From Diplocloster agilis (lineage in GTDB: Bacteria; Bacillota; Clostridia; Lachnospirales; Lachnospiraceae): 64,000 nt of DNA. This document shows, piece after piece, positions 45,415-52,397 of this stretch. The notes beneath the pieces are model-generated. The model saw nothing but the letters and a program-made list of their open reading frames with translations. It ran no database searches and had not been told where the DNA came from. The stretch spans positions 35,255-99,254 of the forward strand of contig NZ_JAHQCW010000020.1 of the NCBI RefSeq assembly GCF_019042275.1. The letters are read 5' to 3'. Position 1 is the stretch's first letter; each line of letters opens with the position of its first letter. A program made the translations under genes and the position numbers.

Positions 45415-46251
45415 ATGAAACAAAATTACAATGAAATCTTGCGGGAGTACCGCATCTACTTGACCGAACATGAAAAATCTCACGCAACCATACAAAAGTA
45501 TGTTCGTGAGTTGGTTTGGTTTCTTTCATTTTTACAGGGGGAAGAACCTACAAAAGCAAAGGTGCTGGAATATCGAGAGCAACTGCAACAGAGCCACCAT
45601 GCCCGCACCGTAAATGCCAAGCTGTCCGCCATTCATTCCTATCTGGACTACCTGGGGCTGGCGGCCTGCAAGGTGAGGTTTTTGAAAATCCAGCATACGG
45701 TATTTGTGGATGACAGCCGAGATTTGACCGAAGCGGAATACCACCGCTTGTTAGACGCTGCCAAAAGGAAAAAGGACAGCCGCCTGTATCATGTGATGCT
45801 TGCCATTTGCACCACCGGAATCCGGGTCAGTGAGCTTTCCTTTCTGACTGTGGAGGCATTGCACAAAGGAAAAGCGGAAATCCGCATGAAAGGCAAAATC
45901 CGCACCATTCTCTTGACAAAAGAGCTGTGCCGGAAATTGAACGCCTATGCCAAAGAAAAAGGCATCCGAACGGGGTATCTGTTCTGCACCCGTACCGGAA
46001 AGCCCTTAGATCGAAGCAATATCTGTCATGATATGAAAAAGCTGTGCCGGGCGGCGCGGGTAAATCCTGAAAAGGTCTTTCCCCACAATTTGCGGCACTT
46101 GTTTGCAAAATGCTATTATGCCATCAAAAAGAATCTGGCATATCTTGCGGATATTTTAGGACACGCCTCCGTGGACACCACGCGTATCTATGTAGCTATG
46201 GGCACACGGGAACATGAGCGAACCTTACAGCGGATGCATCTGATCTCATAG
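45415..46251 (+). CDS. Stand-alone tyrosine recombinase next to an invertible segment
   Basis: 278 residues of the XerC/D-phage integrase family. N-terminal SAM-like core-binding domain 1-100; catalytic residues R137 (TGIRVSEL), K in RMKGK (159-161), H224 and R227 (HNLRH), H250 (LGHASVDT) and nucleophile Y259 (TRIYV). Length is that of small site-specific invertases/resolvases rather than the 400-residue Tn916 Int also present at 52398. Its stop is one base before a 24-bp imperfect palindrome with an inverted partner 240 bp on, so its probable job is inverting the promoter segment 46253-46517. GAGG lies upstream of ATG 45415. Confidence 0.9.
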   Translation: MKQNYNEILREYRIYLTEHEKSHATIQKYVRELVWFLSFLQGEEPTKAKVLEYREQLQQSHHARTVNAKLSAIHSYLDYLGLAACKVRFLKIQHTVFVDDSRDLTEAEYHRLLDAAKRKKDSRLYHVMLAICTTGIRVSELSFLTVEALHKGKAEIRMKGKIRTILLTKELCRKLNAYAKEKGIRTGYLFCTRTGKPLDRSNICHDMKKLCRAARVNPEKVFPHNLRHLFAKCYYAIKKNLAYLADILGHASVDTTRIYVAMGTREHERTLQRMHLIS

Positions 46252-46252
46252 C

Positions 46253-46276
46253 ACCACGGAATAATGATTCTGTGGT
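46253..46276 (+). repeat. Inverted repeat L of candidate invertible promoter
   Basis: ACCACGGAAT-AATG-ATTCTGTGGT: 9 of 10 arm positions pair. Its reverse complement matches 46494-46517 in 21 of 24 positions, with the central GAATCATTATTC identical. Confidence 0.8.
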
Positions 46277-46320
46277 TCCATGGCCCCCTTGCTCAGTTAC
46301 AAGTAGAACTGATTAACTCT

Positions 46321-46349
46321 ATTATAAGTGTATCAGAGCAGATTTTCAA
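46321..46349 (-). promoter_or_regulatory. Strong sigma-A-type promoter inside the invertible segment
   Basis: On the minus strand TTGAAA (46349-46344), a 17-bp spacer and TATAAT (46326-46321). It is the best promoter-like match seen between the recombinase and the operon, and it faces away from the operon. Confidence 0.75.
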
Positions 46350-46390
46350 CCATTTATTACATATAGAACAGCAAAATAAATACGAAAAAT

Positions 46391-46427
46391 AGACCTGCAC
46401 CGCGAAATATGTGCGCAGGTCTGCTTT
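46391..46427. terminator. Bidirectional terminator inside the invertible segment
   Basis: AGACCTGC (46391-46398) pairs with GCAGGTCT (46415-46422), extended by AC/GT pairs; T-runs follow on both strands (TTTTT at 46424-46428 on plus, ATTTTT on minus). Confidence 0.75.
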
Positions 46428-46493
46428 TTATGCCTGTCAGAACGCCCTTAGTTGATTAAAATAATAATTTTCTTCCTAGAAGCAGTAACGATT

Positions 46494-46517
46494 ACCCCAG
46501 AATCATTATTCTGCGGT
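46494..46517 (+). repeat. Inverted repeat R of candidate invertible promoter
   Basis: ACCCCAGAAT-CATT-ATTCTGCGGT, itself an imperfect palindrome. The asymmetric centre (CATT here, AATG in L) fixes the inverted orientation. Confidence 0.8.
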
Positions 46518-46587
46518 AATTGAATCGTTCAGAAAAGGAAAGTTTGTGGTTAGGATATTCCCTTTGAAATGGCAGGAGGTGAATAAA

Positions 46588-46872
46588 GTGGAAGAAAGAT
46601 GGTCGGTAGAATTGTTGGAGTGCTTGGCCCAGAAGGCCGGATGTGGGTATCTGTCGGATTTGCGGTATCTCAGCCCATGGGAGCAATTCCATCTGTCCAG
46701 GGAGCTTTTACATGTTCCTTCGGAAGCCTTTTCGCTAAAAACGTGGAATGACGCCTTGGCTTATCTGACGGGTCTTTCCCAGCAAGCGGATGCATCCGCC
46801 GCGAAAGAAACGTTGATGAAGCATCTATCGGAACACTGCAGCGGTTTGCAACGTCATCCGAGCCGAGAATGA
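46588..46872 (+). CDS. Small protein of unknown function, first gene of the exopolysaccharide operon
   Basis: 94 residues from GTG 46588, chosen because AGGAGG lies eight bases upstream; ATG 46546 is in frame but lacks a site. Acidic and helical (WSVELLECLAQKAGCGYLSDL ... WNDALAYLTGL), no membrane helix or signal peptide. It is GC-richer than the following genes, and ends 28 bp before ugd. It may be a backbone gene behind which the cargo was inserted or a regulator of the operon. No family recognised. Confidence 0.6.
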   Translation: MEERWSVELLECLAQKAGCGYLSDLRYLSPWEQFHLSRELLHVPSEAFSLKTWNDALAYLTGLSQQADASAAKETLMKHLSEHCSGLQRHPSRE

Positions 46873-46900
46873 ATTTGAATAGAAAGGTGGTTAGAATGCT

Positions 46901-48088
46901 ATGCAAATTACTGTTGTAGGCGCAGGTTATGTGGGGTTATCTCTTGCCACTCTGTTAGGCCAAAAGCATGAAGTAATAGTGCTTGATATTGATGAAGAAA
47001 AGGTTGCGAAAGTTAATTCCCGTATTTCTCCCGTTCAGGACGTATATCTCGAAAAGTTTTTTGCCGAAAGAAAACTAAATTTGACAGCCACTGTAGATAC
47101 GGCAATAGCATATAAAGACGCCGAGTATGTAATTATTACAACACCTACTAATTATGAGGATGAAACCAATAGCTTTGATACTCATGCGGTTGATTCCACC
47201 ATAGAAATTTGTATGGCAAATAATGATCATTGCATTATGATCATCAAAAGTACGGTTCCTGTTGGGTATACAAGGAGTGTGCGAAAAAAATATAACACCA
47301 GCCACATTCTATTTTCCCCTGAATTTTTAAGAGAAACGAAAGCCCTATACGACAATTTGTACCCTTCCAGAATTGTTGTTGGTACAGATATTGCAGACCC
47401 TGCTATGGTTATCCATGCACAGGTTTTTTCAACCATCTTGCAAGAGTGCGCAAATAAAGAAGATATTCCCGTCTTGATTATAGGGCTTGATGAAGCAGAA
47501 GCCGCTAAACTTTTCGCTAATACTTATTTAGCCATGCGTGTTGCGTTCTTTAACGAATTGGATACCTTTGCAGAAATGAATGGGTTAAGTACAAAGAACA
47601 TCATAGATGCAATTTGTCATGATCCTCGAATTGGTAAGCATTATAACAATCCATCTTTTGGCTATGGCGGATATTGCCTCCCGAAAGATACAAAGCAGTT
47701 GAAATCAAGTTTTCATGATATTCCTGAAAATTTGATTACCGCTGTGTGTCAGGCAAACCACACCAAAAAAGGCCATGTCATAAAGGGAATTCTGAATAAA
47801 CATCCTGGCACAGTTGGTATTTACCGCTTAACGGCAAAGTCTAATTCTGACAATTTCCGTTCAAGTGCTGTTTGGGGTGTTATGGAGGGGCTTTCCAAAG
47901 AAAAACAAGAAATTGTAATATATGAACCCTTATTAGGCGATGCCGCAGAGTTTATGGGTTATAAGGTTGTACATTCTTTTGCGGAGTTTAAGCGTTCATG
48001 TGATGTTATTGTTGCTAATAGAGTTTCCAGTGAACTCTCGGAAGTTATGTATAAGGTTTATACAAGAGACATCTTTGGAAGAGATTGA
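46901..48088 (+). CDS. ugd: UDP-glucose 6-dehydrogenase
   Basis: 395 residues. Oxidises UDP-glucose to UDP-glucuronate with NAD. N-terminal Rossmann loop GAGYVGLSLA (7-16), then STVPVG, a central EAAKLFANTYLAMRVAFFNE helix, and the catalytic cysteine in GGYCLPKD (about 259). The length matches HasB/Cps3D-type enzymes. AT-rich relative to the backbone. Placed directly before a processive synthase, it should supply UDP-GlcA for the polymer. Confidence 0.93.
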   Translation: MQITVVGAGYVGLSLATLLGQKHEVIVLDIDEEKVAKVNSRISPVQDVYLEKFFAERKLNLTATVDTAIAYKDAEYVIITTPTNYEDETNSFDTHAVDSTIEICMANNDHCIMIIKSTVPVGYTRSVRKKYNTSHILFSPEFLRETKALYDNLYPSRIVVGTDIADPAMVIHAQVFSTILQECANKEDIPVLIIGLDEAEAAKLFANTYLAMRVAFFNELDTFAEMNGLSTKNIIDAICHDPRIGKHYNNPSFGYGGYCLPKDTKQLKSSFHDIPENLITAVCQANHTKKGHVIKGILNKHPGTVGIYRLTAKSNSDNFRSSAVWGVMEGLSKEKQEIVIYEPLLGDAAEFMGYKVVHSFAEFKRSCDVIVANRVSSELSEVMYKVYTRDIFGRD

Positions 48089-48109
48089 CCCGGCGAGGCG
48101 GTGATTGTA

Positions 48110-49402
48110 ATGTACACATTTTTCTTGATGGTCGAGGATTATATCAAAACTCATAACCTTCACCTCTTTATGTTTTTCTTCGCATTCATTTTCATTCGAT
48201 GGGGAATAGTATTTTTCCATGCTATTCGATATAAGCCATATGATTATGAAGATAAAGAAATAAATTATTTTACATCGGTGCTGCTCCCAGTCGTTGACGA
48301 ACCATTAGATCTATTTTATAGTGTTCTGATGAAAATAGCACGCCAGAATCCGTCTGAGATTATAGTTGTCATTAATGGGCCAAAAAACGAGGGGCTTGAA
48401 AACCTGTGTGTAGATTTCAACAGGAATTTACCAATTTGCTTTACTCCTGTTCAGCATTATTATACACCTGTTGCCGGTAAGAGAAATGGGATCCGTGTGG
48501 CAATGGAGCACATTAATCCGAATTCCGATATAACAGTGCTTGTGGATAGTGATACGGTATGGACAGAGGATACTTTGTCCGAGTTGCTGAAGCCTTTTGC
48601 TTGTGATCAAAAAATTGGCGGTGTTACAACCAGACAGAAAATACTTGATCCTGACCGCAAACTCGTAACCATGTTTGCAAATTTGCTTGAAGAGATCAGA
48701 GCTGAAGGAACGATGAAAGCAATGAGCGTTACAGGCAAAGTGGGCTGCCTTCCCGGCAGGACAATTGCTTTCCGTACTCAGATTTTGATAGATGTGATGT
48801 ATGACTTTATGAATGAGACATTCATGGGATTTCACAAAGAAGTATCCGATGACAGAAGCCTCACAAACCTGACGCTCCGAAAGGGGTACAAAACAGTTAT
48901 GCAAGACACCTCAGTAATTTATACAGATGCGCCCACCGAATGGAAAAAATTTATCAGGCAGCAGTTAAGATGGTCGGAAGGTTCACAGTATAACAATCTG
49001 AGAATGACTCCTTGGATGTTAAAAAACGCCAAGCTGATGTGCTTTATTTACTGGTCAGATATGATTAGTCCGATGATGCTGGTTAGCGTTTATGCCAATA
49101 CTATAATTTGCAAGGTGTTAAATATACTTGGCTGCGCGATTCCAACATTGGCATATACCGCTCCATGGTGGCAGATCATTCTCTTTATTCTTCTTGGTTG
49201 TATCATTAGTTTTGGTTCACGAAATATTAAGGTTATGAGAAGTGTGAAGTGGTATTATACATTACTGCTTCCAGTATTCATCCTTGTTTTAACTGTTGTC
49301 ATGGTTCCTATCCGATTGCTAGGCCTTATGCTCTGCTCTGACGATATGGAATGGGGCACCCGGAAATTGGAGGAGGACAATGATAAAGTGGAAGTTCCTT
49401 AA
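48110..49402 (+). CDS. Processive GT2 membrane synthase (hyaluronan synthase/Cps3S-like)
   Basis: 430 residues from ATG 48110 (GAGG upstream; GTG 48101 too close). One N-terminal membrane helix (FMFFFAFIFIRWGIVFF), a GT2 domain with VDSDTVW (DxD, about 144), a GCLPGRTIAFR segment, catalytic-base DDRSLTN (about 246) and the processivity motif QQLRW (about 283), then several C-terminal membrane helices. This is the layout of class I hyaluronan synthases and the pneumococcal type 3 synthase, which polymerise and extrude a glucuronate-containing chain. The partner ugd supports GlcA use. The second sugar cannot be read from sequence. Its end overlaps the next gene by 23 bp. Confidence 0.85.
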   Translation: MYTFFLMVEDYIKTHNLHLFMFFFAFIFIRWGIVFFHAIRYKPYDYEDKEINYFTSVLLPVVDEPLDLFYSVLMKIARQNPSEIIVVINGPKNEGLENLCVDFNRNLPICFTPVQHYYTPVAGKRNGIRVAMEHINPNSDITVLVDSDTVWTEDTLSELLKPFACDQKIGGVTTRQKILDPDRKLVTMFANLLEEIRAEGTMKAMSVTGKVGCLPGRTIAFRTQILIDVMYDFMNETFMGFHKEVSDDRSLTNLTLRKGYKTVMQDTSVIYTDAPTEWKKFIRQQLRWSEGSQYNNLRMTPWMLKNAKLMCFIYWSDMISPMMLVSVYANTIICKVLNILGCAIPTLAYTAPWWQIILFILLGCIISFGSRNIKVMRSVKWYYTLLLPVFILVLTVVMVPIRLLGLMLCSDDMEWGTRKLEEDNDKVEVP

Positions 49403-50417
49403 TTGCATTTGTATATTCGCGGCTGCTATATTTATATTATGGGTTGGTTGCAACGAACAGCCTGTCGATACCGAGAAGGCCGATGGCTCTGACAGCATTG
49501 CGTCTATTGAGGCTCCGAGTAATAGTCAAGCTACACTGGAAGAACCAACTACGGAATCTATTGTAACAGAATCCTCAGTTGTCGAGTCTGAATATTATCC
49601 TATTACAGAGGGACAAAGATATTTGGGCGTTTATGTTCAAGGCCCCGAAGAGACTGATGTTTTAGCTGACAGCATCAATACTTTAGCTTGGTTTGATCGT
49701 TTTGATCAGACAAGTGATTACAAGATTTCTTTATGTTTAGACGACAATAAATATATAGCGTTTATCACTTTGCAGCCTACCGACTGGGACTTAAAATTGG
49801 TTTCTGACGGGTATTATGATGATTTAATTATTGAATATTTTAAGAAACTCTCTTCGGATAACAGAGCCAATACAGAACTTTTTGTTCGATTAGCGCATGA
49901 AATGGAAATGAGGCCCTCTTACAAATCTGGTTGGTACAGTTGGCAAACAGATGATGCTCACGCATATGTAAACGCTTGGGTTCACATTGTGAACTTGGGT
50001 AGGGAATATGCTCCCAATGTTAAGTGGGTATGGTCTCCCAACAGGGCAGACGAATACACAACGAAATATTATCCAGGTGATGAGTATGTTGATTATGTCG
50101 GATTGACATTGAATAACACATTGGATTCCCGTGAGAGTTTTCAGCAATTCTATGAAAATGAAGGTCAAAGAGACTATTTGGAAGCATATAATAAGCCAAT
50201 TATTTTTGGAGAGATCGCGGAGCATAGCACCAGTGATGAAGTTCGCAATGAATACATACAATCTGTTTTTGATTATCTTGGAACCTACGATAAATGCATC
50301 GGTTTTATTTTCTTAAATCAAGATATAGAAAGTGCAAGACAATACAAGTTTACAGATTGCGAATTGATATTAGATACATTTATTGAGAATGCGAGGGATT
50401 ACATTTGTGCGAAATAA
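49380..50417 (+). CDS. GH26-like glycoside hydrolase lipoprotein
   Basis: 345 residues. Lipoprotein signal with lipobox ILWVGC (Cys24), a Ser/Thr/Glu-rich linker (25-75), then a TIM-barrel GH26-like domain. The proposed acid/base is E174 in VRLAHEMEMRP and the nucleophile E278 in IIFGEIAEHS; NVKWVWSPN is also family-typical. GH26 enzymes include beta-mannanases and related endo-beta-glycanases. Encoded with a synthase, it may trim or release the polymer at the cell surface, as glycosidases do in other synthase-dependent systems. ATG 49380 with GGAGGAGG overlaps the synthase end, implying co-translation. Confidence 0.82.
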   Translation: MIKWKFLNCICIFAAAIFILWVGCNEQPVDTEKADGSDSIASIEAPSNSQATLEEPTTESIVTESSVVESEYYPITEGQRYLGVYVQGPEETDVLADSINTLAWFDRFDQTSDYKISLCLDDNKYIAFITLQPTDWDLKLVSDGYYDDLIIEYFKKLSSDNRANTELFVRLAHEMEMRPSYKSGWYSWQTDDAHAYVNAWVHIVNLGREYAPNVKWVWSPNRADEYTTKYYPGDEYVDYVGLTLNNTLDSRESFQQFYENEGQRDYLEAYNKPIIFGEIAEHSTSDEVRNEYIQSVFDYLGTYDKCIGFIFLNQDIESARQYKFTDCELILDTFIENARDYICAK

Positions 50418-50514
50418 GAAGTTTACAAAGTATCAGATCATGACGAGAGTTGGAACGATTATCAGCATTTTACTGTTTGTTGTCCTTGGATTTTGTATCG
50501 AAGTTATTTTCTAA
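50407..50514 (+). CDS. 35-residue single-helix membrane peptide at end of exopolysaccharide operon
   Basis: GTG 50407 with GAGGG eight bases upstream starts a 35-codon frame overlapping the GH26 stop by 11 bp. It has a basic N terminus (RNKKFTKYQIMTR) and one membrane helix (VGTIISILLFVVLGFC). The overlap, ribosome site and positive-inside layout support a real microprotein, perhaps a synthase accessory. Too short for family assignment. Confidence 0.5.
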   Translation: MRNKKFTKYQIMTRVGTIISILLFVVLGFCIEVIF

Positions 50515-50686
50515 AAAAATGGAGAAAGTGAAAGATGGAACATCAAACCAAAGGAACGTTGCGCAATCAGGCCGTCATTACATCAGCCGGATCGCCCCGA
50601 GCAACCACACCGCGGTTCGTAAGGTATTGGATGGGAGCAATTCCCCCTAACGCTGATCCCATTGGCGGTTTCAGGAGGGAGCCGTC

Positions 50687-50779
50687 ATGTGTAGAACGGG
50701 ATATCGACCAACGGAAATGGGAGTAACACCGTTAAAAAAAACATCCCCCGGCCCGTGGGAAATGTGGCCGGAACCATGA
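50687..50779 (+). CDS. Possible short ORF in the gap before the sigma factor
   Basis: A 30-residue frame (MCRTGYRPTEMGVTPLKK...) preceded by AGGAGGGAGCC. A second frame, 50535-50726 (63 residues, starting MEHQTKGTLRNQ, GGAG upstream), overlaps it. Neither resembles a known family. The 490-bp stretch 50515-51005 otherwise holds only the terminator at 50817 and an AT-rich inverted repeat (AAACACTTTTT near 50883 with AAAAGTGGTGTTT near 50909). Confidence 0.2.
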   Translation: MCRTGYRPTEMGVTPLKKTSPGPWEMWPEP

Positions 50780-50816
50780 ATTTGCGTATGCAATAAAATA
50801 TCATACTATTTTTTTG

Positions 50817-50854
50817 TTCGCCCGGAGGGTTTATGCCCTTCCGGGCGAATTTTG
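50817..50854 (+). terminator. Strong terminator after the exopolysaccharide cargo
   Basis: TTCGCCCGGAGGG pairs with CCCTTCCGGGCGAA, followed by TTTTG. It isolates the cargo operon from the element's sigma factor, Xis and Int genes. Confidence 0.85.
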
Positions 50855-51005
50855 TTATTTCCTTCGGCCCGCTCTATCGGTCAAACACTTTTTCAAAATT
50901 TTTTTAAAAAAGTGGTGTTTGGCGGGTAGCTGGAGGCCTTTCAACAGTAACTTTGGCGGAAAGGGAGAAAACCACCGAAATCCCCCACAGAAAGGGGGTG
51001 AAAAG

Positions 51006-51449
51006 ATGGAAACGATCCCCCGCAATGATTTTATCCTGCGGCACCGCTATGATGCTTTCTGCAAAGCGGTACTCCGCAATGAGGCTAAAAGCTACTGGTC
51101 GGAGATGGCGCATCGCCGCGAACGTGAAAAGTCGCTGGATGCTCTGACACAAGAGGAAATGGACAAGCTCTCAGTCGTGGATGATTACCCCAGCGACAGC
51201 TACGTTTTTTCGTCGTATGGGTATGACCTGCTGATCGACAACGAGCTTGTAGCCGAGGCGTTCGCCAGCCTGCCGGAACAGGAACAAAGCATTTTGATTT
51301 TGCACTGTGTTCTGGATTTGGCAGACGGAGAAATCGGCAGCCTCATGGGAATGTCCCGCAGCGCCGTACAGCGTCACAGGACAAGGACCCTGAAACAGTT
51401 GCGTATGAAATTGATGGCGTTCATGCCAGAGGGAGGTAAACGCGGATGA
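51006..51449 (+). CDS. Sigma-70-family factor of the element (Tn916 Orf7-like)
   Basis: 147 residues from ATG 51006 (AAGGGGGTG upstream); the frame is open further 5' but has no start signal. Region 4-type HTH near the C terminus (LADGEIGSLMGMSRSAVQRHRTRTLKQLR) after a FASLPEQEQSIL motif. Such sigma-like regulators precede orf8-, xis- and int-like genes in Tn916-type elements and promote excision and transfer gene expression. It overlaps the next gene by four bases. Confidence 0.85.
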   Translation: METIPRNDFILRHRYDAFCKAVLRNEAKSYWSEMAHRREREKSLDALTQEEMDKLSVVDDYPSDSYVFSSYGYDLLIDNELVAEAFASLPEQEQSILILHCVLDLADGEIGSLMGMSRSAVQRHRTRTLKQLRMKLMAFMPEGGKRG

Positions 51450-51685
51450 AGGAACCTACATTCAACGGCAGAGAGCTTCTTCCCCTTTCGGTGATGGAAG
51501 CTGCCCACGCTGGGGATGCAATGGCTATGGAGCAAGTGCTGCGGTACTATGAGGACTACATAAACAAGCTCTGCATCCGCACCTTGTATGACAGCAACGG
51601 CATCCCCTATGTGTGCGTGGACGAGTATATGAAGCACCGTTTGGAAATCAAGCTCATTCATTCCATCATCGTTGCCTTGAAGTAA
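51446..51685 (+). CDS. Helix-turn-helix protein (Tn916 Orf8-like)
   Basis: 79 residues (ELLPLSVMEAAHAGDAMAMEQVLRYYEDYINKL...). The helical pattern matches the small HTH/sigma region 2-like proteins that follow the Orf7-type sigma factor. ATG 51446 overlaps the sigma stop. Probably works with the sigma factor as a split sigma-like pair. Confidence 0.78.
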   Translation: MKEPTFNGRELLPLSVMEAAHAGDAMAMEQVLRYYEDYINKLCIRTLYDSNGIPYVCVDEYMKHRLEIKLIHSIIVALK

Positions 51686-51692
51686 CGACCCG

Positions 51693-51837
51693 GCCACGGT
51701 AACGGAAATGTCTTATTACTCTCTTTCCGCATTTCCGCCGGCTCGGTGGCTGATGTATGTACCTTGACAAATACGCCCGCAGGACAATGGCGGCGCGTCA
51801 TAGGGCATACGGACACATTCTGTCTACACCGAGCCGG
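51693..51837 (+). promoter_or_regulatory. Attenuator-like region upstream of xis with mutually exclusive hairpins
   Basis: Stem 1: GCCAC (51693-51697) with GTGGC (51746-51750), extended by CGGAAATG (51703-51710) with CATTTCCG (51730-51737). Stem 2: CCGGCTCGGTG (51738-51748) with CACCGAGCCGG (51827-51837), 11 of 11 paired. Both need the same GCTCGGTGGC stretch, so they exclude each other. Further hairpins follow at 52004-52021 (CCGTGTG/CACACGG) and 52016-52038 (CACGGG/CCCGTG), again overlapping. The gap 51686-52114 has no convincing gene. Confidence 0.5.
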
Positions 51838-52114
51838 ACGGCGGGTGCGCCATGATGCTGGTTTCTACGAAAACAGCGGAGCGACAACCACCCAGCCGCA
51901 AAATAAGCGTAGCTGCTTATGGGCGATGACGTGCAGGCAGGACAATGATACTCCCTTACAGCCACAGTCCGAGCGTTAAAAGCGTCACAGGCAATGGGTA
52001 GGGCCGTGTGAGAACCACACGGGGGTGAAAAGCCCGTGGAGCTGGGCCGCCAGCCGTCCGTGTTTTGCCCACATTTACAAGGAACCTTTGCTTTGAACAG
52101 AAGGAGGCCATATT

Positions 52115-52318
52115 ATGAGTAATAACGATGTGCCTATTTGGGAAAAGTATACGCTTACCATTGAGGAAGCGTCGAAATATTTTCGCATTGGAGAAAACAA
52201 ACTGCGTCGGCTTGCCGAGGAAAACCCATCCGCTGGCTGGGTGATTTTGAACGGCAACCGCATCCAGATCAAACGGCAAAAATTTGAAAAAATCATTGAT
52301 TCTCTTGACACAATCTAG
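52115..52318 (+). CDS. xis: Excisionase (Tn916 Xis-like)
   Basis: 67 residues; a winged-helix DNA-binding protein ([20 protein letters not shown], then [21 protein letters not shown]). AAGGAGG precedes ATG 52115. It lies 79 bp before int. Xis bends the element ends and steers Int toward excision. Confidence 0.9.
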   Translation: MSNNDVPIWEKYTLTIEEASKYFRIGENKLRRLAEENPSAGWVILNGNRIQIKRQKFEKIIDSLDTI

Positions 52319-52322
52319 TGAA

Positions 52323-52395
52323 AAAGAGCCTTGACTATGCTATAATACTCTTAAAGCGTGTCAAGGCTCTTTCCGTCATGGAAAGGAGCATGACG
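52323..52395 (+). promoter_or_regulatory. Xis-Int spacer: 13-bp inverted repeat and RBS-bearing hairpin
   Basis: AAAGAGCCTTGAC (52323-52335) and GTCAAGGCTCTTT (52360-52372) pair perfectly. Immediately after, CGTCATG (52374-52380) pairs with CATGACG (52389-52395), leaving GAAAGGAG, the int ribosome site, in the loop; the int ATG is two bases beyond. This suggests post-transcriptional control of int. Confidence 0.65.
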
Positions 52396-52397
52396 AA

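Larger units (their letters stand above)
46277..46493. promoter_or_regulatory. Candidate invertible promoter segment (inverton), OFF orientation
   Basis: 217 bp between the two inverted repeats, AT-rich and without genes. It holds one good promoter on the minus strand and a bidirectional terminator. In the present orientation the promoter fires leftward into the recombinase 3' end, and the terminator blocks rightward readthrough. Inversion would place the -10 near 46444-46449 pointing to the operon at 46588, with the terminator behind it. Confidence 0.65.

Noticed and set aside
50450..50650. 66-codon frame after the exopolysaccharide operon
   Set aside because: Starts inside the membrane microprotein in another frame, lacks a ribosome site and shows no family features.
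51746..51979. 77-codon frame before xis
   Set aside because: Overlaps the competing hairpins, no ribosome site, composition unlike a protein.
51961..52080. Group II intron end or known riboswitch
   Set aside because: Hairpins resemble structured RNA, but no domain V pattern, no reverse transcriptase and no match to riboswitch cores I know.
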